Assembly: GCA_949825025.1 (NCBI GenBank)
Contig: OX463782.1
Location: forward strand, 5,095,501-5,159,500
Source: Siphlonurus alternatus
Lineage: Eukaryota; Arthropoda; Insecta; Ephemeroptera; Siphlonuridae
Length of the DNA: 64,000 nucleotides
Reading direction: 5' to 3'
Below, in pieces: positions 36,113 to 46,218 of the stretch. The notes under the pieces were generated by a model. That model was given only the letters and a program-made list of their open reading frames with translations. It was not told the DNA's origin and did no database searches. Position numbers and translations under genes: made by a program. The first letter of the stretch is position 1, and each line of letters opens with the position of its first letter.

Positions 36113-37671
36113 TCACGGTAAAAATTTCTGTGGTTTGAGCGGCACCAGCGCGGGATCGATGAGACTGTCGCGGTTCCACCTCCACAGGTAGAACCAGTCA
36201 AACTTCTTGGGGAACTTCCGCCAACGTTTGTAGTACGACGGGTCCAGGTAGTACCCTGAGACAAGACAATAGGTTAGTTTTGTGATATTTATTGTCAGGT
36301 CACAGTAATATACCCTGAATGCAGACAAGACACATATATCAGTATTGGTTTTGAAGTATAAATAATTATAATTATACAAATGGAATACCGACCTCATATT
36401 TTTTATTACAGGAATGAATACAGGGTGTAAATTTATGCTAATCTGATTTTTTTCAGATTTTTTAGAGCCCGGGAACTTTTTTTTTTAAATAGAAATTACA
36501 GAGAAAGTGACGCCTTGATGCCTCTCTTAATAAAAGGATAGAATCTAAAAGTGGTGTGGGATCAAATCCGACTTCAGCAAAACTTTTTATCAATACTTCT
36601 CTGTCTCTAAAAATTCTGAAAAAAATCAGAGTGGCATATTTTTGCACCCTCTATCCACTTCTGCATGCAAATTTTTAAGTCAATATTCTCTTGTTCAAAT
36701 GCACGAAAATGTAAAAATTGCATTAAGCCATAAAGTATCGCCCATTTTAAAAGAAGTATTCAATTTTTAAAAATGGTTATATTATAATAATTATGCATGG
36801 TATAATTAAGTGAATTCCTTCACTTAAATGGGAGTATAAATTAAATTAACAATGGATAATCTACAATATTATTATATGCCTCGGATAATCCATAGCTTAT
36901 AAAATACATAAGCACAAAAAATATATAGTTTTGTGAACAATTGCTCGACTTTCCACACATTTTTTAACTTTTATTTTTAGAACTAAATTTCTATTAGTTT
37001 GAGATTAAAATTTACATATTTTAAGGAAATTTGTCAAAAATTTAGTAAATTTATAAAATAAGGTTTAAAAAAATCCCAAAAACAATTTAGTTTATAGAAA
37101 TTACAGTAAAAAATGTAAAATTTGGACTTGAAATGCAAATAAAAATTTTAAATTTGGATAAAAAAAATTAGCATGCAATATAATAAGATAGAATGGACAA
37201 CATACATGAAAAAAATTTATTGCAAAAATGAATAGAGGGAACCAAATTGCTACTCTGAATTTTTTCAGATTTTTTTGAAACCCGGAACTATTTTTAAATA
37301 ATTATTGAAAGTTCTGTGATTTCAGTTGGCACCCCTGAATTCTTAATAAAAAGGATAGAGACTGGACGCCTATTGACGCCTCCAGGGGGCGTGGCCGCAC
37401 TTTCAATAATTATTTAAAAGTAGTTCTGGGTTTCAAAAAAAATCTGAAAGAATTCAGAGTAGCATAATTTGGTACCCTCTATTCATTTCTGTAATAATTT
37501 TTTTCATGTATGTTGTCCATTAGGCAATTACTTTTAAAAAATATGTCAAAACAACACAATATATTTGCAAGAATCAGTTTTAAAAACATAAAGTAACTTA
37601 CAGCCTGCAGAGGCGATCGGTAACGCCACTGCTATGAGCACCATGAGCACCAACAGTTTTGCTTGATTCAT
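36113..37671 (-). CDS. Short secreted Trp/Tyr/Arg/Lys-rich peptide, copy 1
   Basis: Exons (minus) are 37671-37602 and 36255-36113 (stop TGA), with donor GTAAGT and acceptor CTCAG; the phase 1 intron makes a split Trp codon. The product has 70 residues: a signal peptide (MNQAKLLVLMVLIAVALPIA) and a mature part of about 47 residues without Cys, beginning GWYYLDPSYYKRWRKFPKKF, with WFYLWRWNRD in the middle and a Pro/Lys tail ending KPQKFLP. High Trp/Tyr/Phe with Arg/Lys resembles many membrane-active or adhesive peptides in composition only; no family is recognised. A second gene at 42661-43628 encodes the same mature peptide. The 1.35-kb intron holds one type A and one type B foldback. Confidence 0.8.
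36379..36693. mobile_element. Palindromic foldback element, type A variant
   Basis: Left end ATGGAATACCGACCTCA, right end TTAAGTCAATATTCTC; the core has GCCTCTCTTAATAAAAGGAT. A similar variant occupies the intron of the duplicate gene at 42857-43094, so the insertion probably predates the duplication. Confidence 0.7.
37193..37521. mobile_element. Palindromic foldback element, type B
   Basis: Ends ATGGACAACATACATG and CATGTATGTTGTCCAT. It has no counterpart in the intron of the duplicate gene, so it arrived after the duplication (or was lost there). Confidence 0.85.
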
Positions 37672-37675
37672 GACT

Positions 37676-37712
37676 AATGATGTCCCATGATGCTCTGACT
37701 GTGGCTTATATA
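37676..37712 (-). promoter_or_regulatory. TATA box and initiator of the copy 1 peptide gene
   Basis: TATATAAG at 37712-37705 and an initiator-like TCATT at 37680-37676, putting the start at about 37678, roughly 7 bases before the ATG. The proximal 160 bases upstream are conserved with the duplicate. Confidence 0.6.
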
Positions 37713-38663
37713 CATTACGTCCGCCTGCATACAGAACGACCTTCACTGTGAGGTAATGTGAGGAGTGTTGTCTGACATAACGTGTGAAGTAATTTTAATT
37801 CTCGTTGATTTAACGTTCATTGAAATTGTTAATTTAGTGAGTATTTTCAGTAAATATTTTTAAATTGAAGAATTTATTTATTTATTTTTTTATTTTGGAA
37901 CTTCTTTTTGGTTGTACAAGACAAACATATGTTCAAGTCAAAATTGGACAAAATACAACATAAAAACATCAAACTTAAACACATTTACATAAGTTATTTA
38001 ACACTATCAAACACAATCACTGACAATAATAATAAAAACAAAATACAAGCCAAAGTCACCATTAATACTGATAAATTTTAGTTTATGTGGACTTAATTAA
38101 TAATATTAATTATTTTAATATTAAGTGCTTGTATTCTATTCTTCACCACAAGCTTGAGATATATGCAAGGATGAAATAACTGCTTTCATGTTTTTTTTTT
38201 TATATACTCTCATTCACGTTTTCGGGAGATTCATCTGTCTGAATCGTGTTTTAAAAGTTTAAAGAATTAAAAATAAATGTAAACTATTTGCAAACTTAAT
38301 TTCTTTATACAATTAATTAATTTAAATTAGTTAAAATTTTAAACTATTGTAGGAAAGTAGAAGTAATTGAAAAACATTACATTAATTCTTATAACAAAAA
38401 TCGAAAATTCAAAAACATGATATCCGTCCTACTGCATGAGGCTAAATTCAGTTTAATATAATTATGAGCAGACTAATCTAAATTCAAAAGGCTACCTGCC
38501 TGCCTTTTTATTTGTTTCTTTATTTATGTTTTGTTTTTTTTTTTTTTTTCATTACTATTTTTGTTAATTTGATGGTTATATTATTATAAAAATTTTATCG
38601 GATATTATATGACATATGAAATACAAAATACGAGTATTTAAAGCACTTTTTACCTCAGATTTT

Positions 38664-39488
38664 TTATCCTCTTCCTCCGTGCCCGCCTCCCCCGCCCCCG
38701 TGGCTCCCGCCCCCGTGGCCCCCACCTCCATGGCCCCCGCCGCCTCCTCGTCCACCCCCTCGCCCTTCTCCCCGTCCACCTCCACGTCCACCCCCACGCC
38801 CCCCTCCTCGGCCCCTAAATCCTCTCCTCCCACCCCGGCCCCCTCTGAAGCGACCATTCTGGTAGTAGGTGAGCTCGTCTGCAGTGCCAGGGTCGTTGTA
38901 CTGGAAAGGGTACATCGAGGCATCGTAGTCGTCAGATCCCCAGTAGTCTGTGGATGCAACAATAGTGTGGACGATTTGTATTCTGAAGTACATCATCTTG
39001 TATAGTTTTAAGCTGGATGTCTTTACGTATCATTATAATAATATTAATTATAGTCTAATATTATATATTTAGTTACTATATAATATATCTGTATGTTATC
39101 GCTAAAATTGACAAAATAATCTTTTAAATTAAGTTAATATCAGAAACAACAGTGGCTGCTATAGAGTTTCAATGGATTCTATATGCACCAAATAAAATTA
39201 TATTATATATTTTTTACTGAACATCAACGTAAAAATATGAGCTGTATGGGCATGATTCTTTGCTTTATTAAAGCAAAATACATTGTTCATGATCTTACTC
39301 TCTCTCTGTCTCTGTCTCTGTCTCTGTCTCTGTCTCTGTCTCTGTCTCTGTCTCTGTCTCTGTCTCTGTCTCTGTCTCTGTCTCTGTCTCTGTCTCTGTC
39401 TCTGTCTCTGTCTCTGTCTCTGTCTCTGTCTCTGTCTCTGTCTCTGTCTCTGTCTCTGTCTCTGTCTCTGTCTCTGTCTCTGTCTCTG

Positions 39489-39551
<63 letters not shown>

Positions 39552-39725
39552 TATTATGTCTTAATTTTTTGTCAAATCCATCCGATCCAACTACACTTTA
39601 ACATGGCCGGATTGGACATTTTTATTGAAATGGAGTGTACGTGAGCACTCACCATCAGCCATTGTGACCATCAGACAGCTGAGCGCCGCCAAGAGGACGG
39701 CTAACATCCACGAGCACGCTACCAT
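38664..39725 (-). CDS. Secreted Gly/Arg/His-rich protein, short copy
   Basis: Exons (minus) are 39725-39653 and 38947-38664 (stop TAA); the phase 1 intron rebuilds an Asp codon. The product has 118 residues: signal peptide MVACSWMLAVLLAALSCLMV..., then DYWGSDDYDASMYPFQYNDP and GTADELTYYQNGRF, then about 70 residues of Gly with Arg, later Gly with His, ending GGHGGRG. The upstream in-frame ATG at 39752 (MENAQ) is rejected because a TATA box lies at 39769-39764 and a TCAGT initiator at 39741-39737, so transcription should start after it. Gly-rich basic tails occur in cuticle, silk, glue and some antimicrobial proteins; none is assigned. It is a duplicate of the gene at 44500-45508. Confidence 0.8.
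39298..39549. repeat. (TCTCTG)n then (TC)n microsatellite
   Basis: About 210 bases of the hexamer followed by about 40 bases of TC, in the intron of the short Gly-rich gene; absent from the intron of its duplicate. The long LSLSLS and CLCLCL frames here are not genes. Confidence 0.97.
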
Positions 39726-39736
39726 GTTGGACACAA

Positions 39737-39769
39737 ACTGAGCGTTCTCCATCCGTCCTGCCACTTATA
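39737..39769 (-). promoter_or_regulatory. TATA box and TCAGT initiator of the short Gly-rich gene
   Basis: TATAAG starts at 39769 and the A of TCAGT is at 39739, exactly 30 bases apart. The predicted leader is about 14 bases. This spacing decides between two in-frame ATGs. A further 120 bases upstream, including TTATCTACCCTTGATACGTC on the plus strand, are conserved with the duplicate. Confidence 0.7.
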
Positions 39770-39889
39770 CTGTCTTTCTTACCCTTGTGGGGTGTCACCT
39801 TTCGAGTTATTGGTCTTATCTACCCTTGATACGTCATCTATGAAGTTACCGACCCGCTGCGATATTTATTACCAAGATTATGCATTTGT

Positions 39890-40095
39890 ATACCTCTGGA
39901 CATAATGATTTGTTTTAGACTTACTTTACGCGGTCTACGAGTGCGTATAAAAGACAACACTTTTTTATATTGTTTTGATAGTGATAGTTTGGGTGCTCTT
40001 CTTATACTTCACACAGCAAATTTACACCTCTGTCTATTGGAGCTGCAACTCTAGCAAGTGAGGTAGGAGTAAAGTTCGTGCTGTCCAGAAGTGTA
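39890..40095. mobile_element. Foldback element with TACCTCTGGACA ends, with empty site in the duplicate
   Basis: Left end TATACCTCTGGACA, right end TGTCCAGAAGTGTA; contains CTATTGGAGCTGCAACTCTA, also present in the split copy at 8132-14647. The duplicated block at about 45665-45680 lacks it and retains a TA at the matching place. Confidence 0.75.
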
Positions 40096-40222
40096 TGGCG
40101 TGCAGTATAGTTATTAAATATGAGAGGCTTAAAATTAAAACTTGAATTTTTGTTGGTAAAATTGAAAAGCATAAATAGTTCATAAACAGTTCAAAACATT
40201 GTGGTGTTTTCATAATATTAAT

Positions 40223-40386
40223 GGGTGCGATTCACGAAGAAGTTAGCCAGGTTTCTAACCACGCCGTTTAGCTTAATCACTTTTAACTATATATACCTGT
40301 TTTACGTGTTAAGCTACCTACGTGTTTAGCCGTGGTTAAGCTAAACGTGGTTAGAAACCTGGCTAACTGCTTCGTGAATCGCACCC
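40223..40386. mobile_element. Foldback element, GGGTGCGATTCACGAAG family
   Basis: Terminal inverted repeats GGGTGCGATTCACGAAG and CTTCGTGAATCGCACCC (two mismatches), with inner arms GCCAGGTTTCTAACCACG facing CGTGGTTAGAAACCTGGC. Related copies lie at 41690-41847 and 50447-50568, with pieces at about 3257-3380 and 62275-62337. Confidence 0.85.
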
Positions 40387-41159
40387 ATTATTATGAACTA
40401 AATTAATCTGATGTAGGATATTAACTATAAAAAATATTTTATATATTATAGAAAATACATAGTTAATGTAATGAAATTGCTGTTTTAGGAAAATTGCACA
40501 ATTTGTAATAAAATAAGATTTAAGCATTCGATTGTTATATAATGAATACAGTATATTTCAATTTCAAGAACATCTTTTAGTAAAAAATAAACATTTAAAC
40601 TGAAATATGCTCCATTTTCTATTTTCTGCACTATACAGTATAAACACTTATTTTTTACACTATATATAACTGACCTGTTATACTATACTTCTGGAAAAAC
40701 AGTTATATAATAATTATGAAAATAAATGTGCAATGAGCATAAGTATATTACATTTTTTTTTCTTAGCTATAAAGTTATCATAATTTTACTTCGGTACAAT
40801 TAATATTATTTATTATTTTAAGAGAGCTTACTACAAAATAGTAATATTTTGTTCAAATATTTTCATTATGGATGTAAATTATAATACTTTTTATATAAAA
40901 ATGTAATGCATATTTATTTTCAAGTGTTTGTGAAGTGAAGTGAAAAAGTGTGAAGTGAAAGCATACAGCTAATTATATTAATTTTGTATGTTGCTCCAAA
41001 CTGTTCTAAACTTAAGTCACGGACATAATCTACATCACATCAAGAGACTGACACTGTCATGCAAAATTGACATTTTTGATAATCATGGCATATTGTTGAA
41101 ATAATTATCCCCGTGCAATGTTATGGTAAACATATTTGTACAATTTCTGTATTTCTAAT

Positions 41160-41218
41160 TCATGATAAGGTGGAGAAAAGACATTAATGTCTTAACCTCG
41201 CCATTAATAAAGACGATT
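41160..41218 (+). mobile_element. 3' end of a LINE retrotransposon
   Basis: GATAAGGTGGAGAAAAGACA and ATGTCTTAACCTCGCCATTA lead into AATAAAGACG and then the ATTCT array, the form of LINE 3' ends that terminate in short tandem repeats. Only the end remains. Confidence 0.5.
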
Positions 41219-41466
41219 CTATTCTATTCTATTCTATTCTATTCTATTCTATTCTATTCTATTCTATTCTATTCTATTCTATTCTATTCTATTCTATTCT
41301 ATTCTATTCTATTCTATTCTATTCTATTCTATTCTATTCTATTCTATTCTATTCTATTCTATTCTATTCTATTCTATTCTATTCTATTCTATTCTATTCT
41401 ATTCTATTCTATTCTATTCTATTCTATTCTATTCTATTCTATTCTATTCTATTCTATTCTATTCTA
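41217..41466. repeat. (ATTCT)n pentanucleotide array, about 250 bases
   Basis: About 50 perfect units directly attached to the LINE-like 3' end. Confidence 0.97.
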
Positions 41467-41689
41467 CAGTCCAGAAAAAATACTTAACGATTGTAAATTA
41501 TAACAAAACAGAATGCTTCCCACTATGTATGAAATTGATTTAGCTTTTCAGCAGACTTAACTAGCCCAAATGTATACGCAATTAAATTCATATTTTGTAA
41601 ATAATTATAAGAAATGTAATATACTTTTAAATAACATTAATTTTCCTTATTTGTCACCTATCTTATAATAATTATCTTTTAAATTTATT

Positions 41690-41847
41690 GGGCGCGATTC
41701 ACGAAGCAATTATCCAAGTTTTTAACCACGTTTAGCTTAACCACGTTTAACTAGGTGGTTTAACACGTACGTAAAACAGGTATAGCTAAACATGGTTAAG
41801 CTAAACGTGGTTAGAAACCTGACTAACTGCTTCGTGGATCGCACTCA
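41690..41847. mobile_element. Foldback element, GGGTGCGATTCACGAAG family
   Basis: Ends GGGCGCGATTCACGAAGC and CTTCGTGGATCGCACTC; inner arms CCACGTTTAGCTTAACC facing GGTTAAGCTAAACGTGG. Confidence 0.8.
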
Positions 41848-42489
41848 TTATTGCTTACTTAATTGAGATTCTTCACCATTAAATGCAATGTAATCTCTTC
41901 CTCGTGTGAGAAATACTATAATATCGCTATTGAAATTAAGTGTTAAGAATTAGGTAATAGCTGTATATAGACGTGTAATAATATTTATAATTTTTTTACA
42001 GGTTACATCAAAATGAGCTGGAGCTCGAGACGGGATATTTGATAAAGATAAAGGAGGGAAAGGATGGTAGTTATTATATAAAACTTTTAAATTCAACCTA
42101 TAATAGGGTAGCAGAGAAAATAGAATAATATTATTACTCTGCTAGGGACCTTCATTGATTTTAGAGACCGAAGAAAATGATACGAATTAGAATCAAATTA
42201 ATATTCACATCTTATTTCAAAACATGGTAAAATTTCAAATTAATATGAGCTGACTAAACTAATCCTTTTTATAGTAATAAACTTTTTTCAAATCCTTTTA
42301 AATGTAACCTTTTCTCTTTATTTTTCAGTTGCAGGACTTGCAGGTCAAATTTCCATATTAATTATGTTAACCAAGGTATAAAGGAACGTTGATGTTAACA
42401 ACAACGATTGTCTTTACTTTTTAAATTGAATTTAAATGCCTTAATGTTTTTCCAAATTTTAAACAAAATTGTTTAATTAGAATTACAAT
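41848..42489. other. AT-rich spacer before the second duplicated block
   Basis: No gene, foldback or clear repeat recognised. Confidence 0.4.
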
Positions 42490-42660
42490 TTTATAATTTA
42501 TAAATAAAAATATTCATAATAAAACTGTACATTATTTTATTACAAAAAAATATAAGTTGCACTTTTTTATTGCTTCAGAAGTACAGACTTCGTCATAAAA
42601 AGTGGGACAACCCATCTAGCAATGACAAAGACTGTAGGTAAATGTATAGAGGTAATGTTA

Positions 42661-42873
42661 TCACGGTAAAAATTTCTGTGGTTTGAGCGGCACCAGCGCG
42701 GGATCGATGAGACTGTCGCGGTTCCACCTCCACAGGTAGAACCAGTCAAACTTCTTGGGGAACTTCCGCCAACGTTTGTAGTACGACGGGTCCAGGTAGT
42801 ACCCTGAGACAAGACAACAGGTTAGTTTTGTGTTTTACTTTGAAGTTACTTTGCTAATGGAGTATTGACCTCG

Positions 42874-42904
<31 letters not shown>

Positions 42905-43628
42905 AAGTGACGCCTCTGGACGCCTCTCTTAATAAAAGGATAGAACCTAAAAGGGGAGTGAGTTCGAACCCAACCTCGGCAAATCTTTTTAGCAATATTT
43001 CCTGGTCTCTAAAAAAAGTGAAAAAAATTAAAGACATAACTTTGCACTCTCTATTAATTTTCGCAATAAAAATTTTGAGGTCAATATTCTATTATAGTGT
43101 ACATGTAACATAAATAATTATGTAATATATCTATAGGTATCAATTTTTCCTCTTTTATGAATCCAGTTTTCAGTATAAAGTAACTTTCCTTAATTAATTG
43201 TATCCTAAATTAATTTAAAAAATATTTTAATATTAAATTATTAAAAATTAATCTGTCACCAAAATTATATTTTTGCGGTGAAGTGAAATCAATTAATTCA
43301 TATGAAAAATAATGCATTTTACCTCCCAGAAGTGATTATGGTGGTTATACATCATAATTAACGAGGTATTAATTTTTAATGTTACAAAATTATCAAATGT
43401 ATAACAAAAAAGTTTAAAATACGAAAAAAAAAATATATAAAATCAAGAAAAGCCATTTTAGTAAACACAAATGTTATTTTAAAATTATAAACAATTCAAA
43501 ACACGACACAACACATTTGTAAAATAATGAACATTTTACGATAATTAAAGTAACTTACAGCCTGCAGAGGCGATCGGTAACGCCACTGCTATGAGCACCA
43601 TGAGCACCAACAGTCTTGCTTGATTCAT
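42661..43628 (-). CDS. Short secreted Trp/Tyr/Arg/Lys-rich peptide, copy 2
   Basis: Exons (minus) are 43628-43559 and 42803-42661 (stop TGA), with the same phase 1 intron as copy 1. By eye, the 143-base second exon is identical to copy 1, silent positions included. The first exon differs by one base (Lys5 to Arg, in the signal peptide), so the mature peptides are identical, while intron and 3' flank have diverged by many substitutions and indels. The 755-base intron holds a type A foldback variant related to the one in copy 1. TTTATT at 42536-42541 is a likely poly(A) signal. Function unknown; secretion is inferred from the signal peptide. Confidence 0.8.
42857..43094. mobile_element. Palindromic foldback element, type A variant, part lost
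   Basis: Left end ATGGAGTATTGACCTCG followed by a T-run replacing most of the left arm; the right arm ends TTTTGAGGTCAATATTC. The core has GAGTTCGAACCCAACCTCGG, which fits the tRNA B-box consensus. Confidence 0.7.
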
Positions 43629-43632
43629 GACT

Positions 43633-43669
43633 AATGATGTCCCATGATGCTCTGACTGTGACTTATATA
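43633..43669 (-). promoter_or_regulatory. TATA box and initiator of the copy 2 peptide gene
   Basis: TATATAAG at 43669-43662 and TCATT at 43637-43633, same geometry as copy 1. Conservation continues upstream to about 43800. Confidence 0.6.
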
Positions 43670-43948
43670 CATTACGTCCGCCTGCATACAGAACGACCGT
43701 CACTGTGAGGTAATGTGAGGAGTGTTGTCTGACAAAACGTGTGAAGTAATTTTAATTCTCGTTGATTTAACGTTCATTGAAATTATTAATTTAGCGTGTA
43801 TTTTCAGAATAATTTTGTGTTTGTTTATTATAGCTCATATTATTAATTTTAAATAGATTTATTTAGGATACATGCACAGATGCAAGTGTCTCAGTTTTCG
43901 TATATTATTCATTATCTACTATTTTAAATAAATACGATTGATTTGCAG

Positions 43949-43951
<3 letters not shown>

Positions 43952-43991
<40 letters not shown>
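43952..43991. repeat. Poly-A run of about 40 bases
   Basis: Uninterrupted A; no attached retroelement was recognised. Confidence 0.9.
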
Positions 43992-43993
<2 letters not shown>

Positions 43994-44499
43994 GAAAAAG
44001 AGGGAATAAAGCAATAAATGTTTTTTATGCTGAATCTGAATACTAAATATGTGTCTCAAATTAGTTAAATTAAATTAATATATGATTGTAGAAATTCATA
44101 AGAAATTTAGTTAAAAAAATTATATATATAAATAACTAAAGCATAATTTCCACTTATGAAGCTGCTTATGCAGTCTTATTTGCATAAATGCAATCAGCCA
44201 CCAAAAAAATAAATATACCTTTTGTTTATCAATAAAAATTGTCCTCTAATTTCTTTATGGTCTGCATGAGACGAAACAACGTTTCATGCAGGCCGTTACA
44301 AAGTACCCATTTACAAATGCATATTATAATTTTATTCTATGTTAAATACATGATTTCAGAATAGACCCTTGTGCCATGCTATACATAATTTTTTTTAATA
44401 TTAATTTATATGCTAAACCTTTTGTTTTAGCATGCACCATGTAAATAACTAAATACGACAGAAAAATTTAAAATGAAAACCATCCTTACCTCACATTGT

Positions 44500-45508
44500 T
44501 TATCCTCTTCCTCCGTGTCCACCCCCGCCCCCACCCCGCCCGCCCCCTCCTCGGCCTCCCCCTCCCCGCCCACCTCCTCCACGACCTCCGCCTCCTCGCC
44601 CACCGCCTCCTCGCCCACCCCCACGACCTCCCCCAAATCCACGTCCACCTCCGCGCCCCCCTCCGCGCCCCCCTCCCCGACCTCCCCGGCTCCCACCCCT
44701 ATTTCCGCGAGTTCCAAATCCTCTCCTCCCACCCCGACCTCCTCTGTAACCACCGCGCCCTCCAAATCTTCCACGTCCGAATCTTCCATATCTACCATAG
44801 AGGCCTCCATATAGGCCTCCATAGTAGTCACCACCACCCTGATAGTAGGTGAGCTCGTCTGCGGTACCAGGGTCGTTGTACTGGAAGGGGTAGCAACCGT
44901 ACGTTCCAGCCCAGTGGTAAGTGCAGTCACCGTAAACCGAGCCATCGTAGTCATCATAGCCCCAGTAGTCTGTGGACAAATAACATTGTGGGTTCATGCT
45001 GTATGGGAACTCTCCTCATCTTACCAGTGCTCTTGATAAAATTATTTGCAAAATCAGGAATTTTAATGACAAATGTGAAGCCACGTACGATAAAAGAAGT
45101 CTCTTTAATTTTGTGTCTTAACACCATCAAAGAAAATTACATAGTGATGCAATTATGTATTTTAATTTAAAGATTTAAACATTTACAGCGTTTTGCAGAA
45201 CGTATTTAAGGGTTTTAAAAAAATCAGAAAAATAACTCGAGGACTTCTATTCACATATGAAATAAAAATTCATAACGGTTTTCCTTTGTAATTTCTCATA
45301 AAAGAGAAATATTTTTCTTGGCTTTAATTAACGTGTATTATATCTCTTACAAAAATCTAAATTTTCTCGTTTTAAATTTAATTTGTTAATCTTATCCATT
45401 CACATTGAATGAAAAAAAAAACTTGCTACACTCACCATCAGCCACGGTGACCATCAGACAGCTGAGCGCCCCCAAGAGGACGGCTAACATCCACGAGCAC
45501 GCTACCAT
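44500..45508 (-). CDS. Secreted Gly/Arg-rich protein with one Cys pair, long copy
   Basis: Exons (minus) are 45508-45436 and 44969-44500 (stop TAA); the phase 1 intron rebuilds an Asp codon. The product has 180 residues: signal peptide MVACSWMLAVLLGALSCLMV..., an acidic/aromatic head starting DYWGYDDYDGSVYGDC and including GTYGCYPFQYNDPGTADEL, a Tyr/Gly stretch (GGLYGGLYGRYGRFGRG), and about 90 residues of RGG-type repeats ending HGGRG. The head has two Cys, spaced C-x9-C, that the short copy lacks. The upstream ATG (MENAQ) is again placed before the predicted transcription start. RGG-rich tails can bind nucleic acid or polyanions, but this one is predicted to be secreted. No family assigned. 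Confidence 0.8.
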
Positions 45509-45519
45509 GTTGGACACAA

Positions 45520-45552
45520 ACTGAGCGTTCTCCATCCGTCCTGCCACTTATA
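45520..45552 (-). promoter_or_regulatory. TATA box and TCAGT initiator of the long Gly-rich gene
   Basis: TATAAG starts at 45552 and the A of TCAGT is at 45522, 30 bases apart. About 140 bases upstream match the short copy closely. Confidence 0.7.
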
Positions 45553-45819
45553 CTGTCTTTCTTACCCTTGGGGTGTCACCCTTCGAGTTATTGGTCTTAT
45601 CTACCCTTGATACGTCAGCTGTGAATTTACCAACCCGCTGCGATATTTATTAACAAGATTGTGTAATTTATAATTCATGCCGTGCAGTAGTTATTATTAA
45701 ATATGACAAGTTTAAAAATAAGCCTTGAATTTTTGTTTGTAAACTTGAAAAACAGAAATAATTCATAAAAAGTATTAACCTACTTAAAAAAAAAAGTGGT
45801 GTTCGTAATGTTATGAGCC

Positions 45820-46218
45820 AATTTAATTTAATATTAAAAATTAATAATATATTATACTTATTATGAGAAAAATTATGTTTTTGTAGGAAATACACACAAA
45901 ACTCATTTGTAGTAAATAATAAAATTATATACCTTATAATTTAAGTATAAAATTAAATAAGTAATTGAAAGAAAACTGTAATAGTTGGAGCAATTAAAAA
46001 TGAGTCACTAAAAGGTCATAATGTATATTAATATATTACCGACCTGATTACAATGGTTCCCTTAGTCTCAATTAGGCAAATATAAGGACAGGCCGTCTCC
46101 TGCAGCCATGATCGAGTCAATAACACCTCAATCAGCAGAAGTCTCTTTCACAACATTTAATGAAATTATTTGTATTCGGTTGTTCGTTAGTCTCTAGAAC
46201 GAACTTCATTTAAATATA
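45820..46218. other. AT-rich spacer after the duplicated block
   Basis: No gene recognised. Similarity to the first block fades near 45810. Confidence 0.4.

Noticed and set aside
36001..36264. 87-residue frame MSQGTTWTRRTTNV and its near copy at 42567-42812
   Set aside because: Out-of-frame readings of the peptide-gene second exon. The phase from exon 1 selects the WYYLDPSYYK frame, which is in phase with the signal peptide exon.
39183..39644. Long LSLSLS and CLCLCL reading frames
   Set aside because: They are translations of the (TCTCTG)n/(TC)n microsatellite; the same applies to frames in (TC)n at 53350-53553, (ATTCT)n at 41162-41503 and (TAAA)n at 21026-21254.
39726..39752. Upstream MENAQ start for the Gly-rich genes
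   Set aside because: It lies before the initiator predicted from TATA-TCAGT spacing in both copies, and the second ATG gives a typical signal peptide.
44427..44957. 176-residue acidic Glu/Val/Gly-rich frame and plus-strand Pro/Ser-rich frames over the Gly-rich genes
   Set aside because: They are other-frame shadows of the GC-rich repeat exons (also at 38576-39005). The Gly-rich frame has a signal peptide, splice sites and a promoter; these do not.
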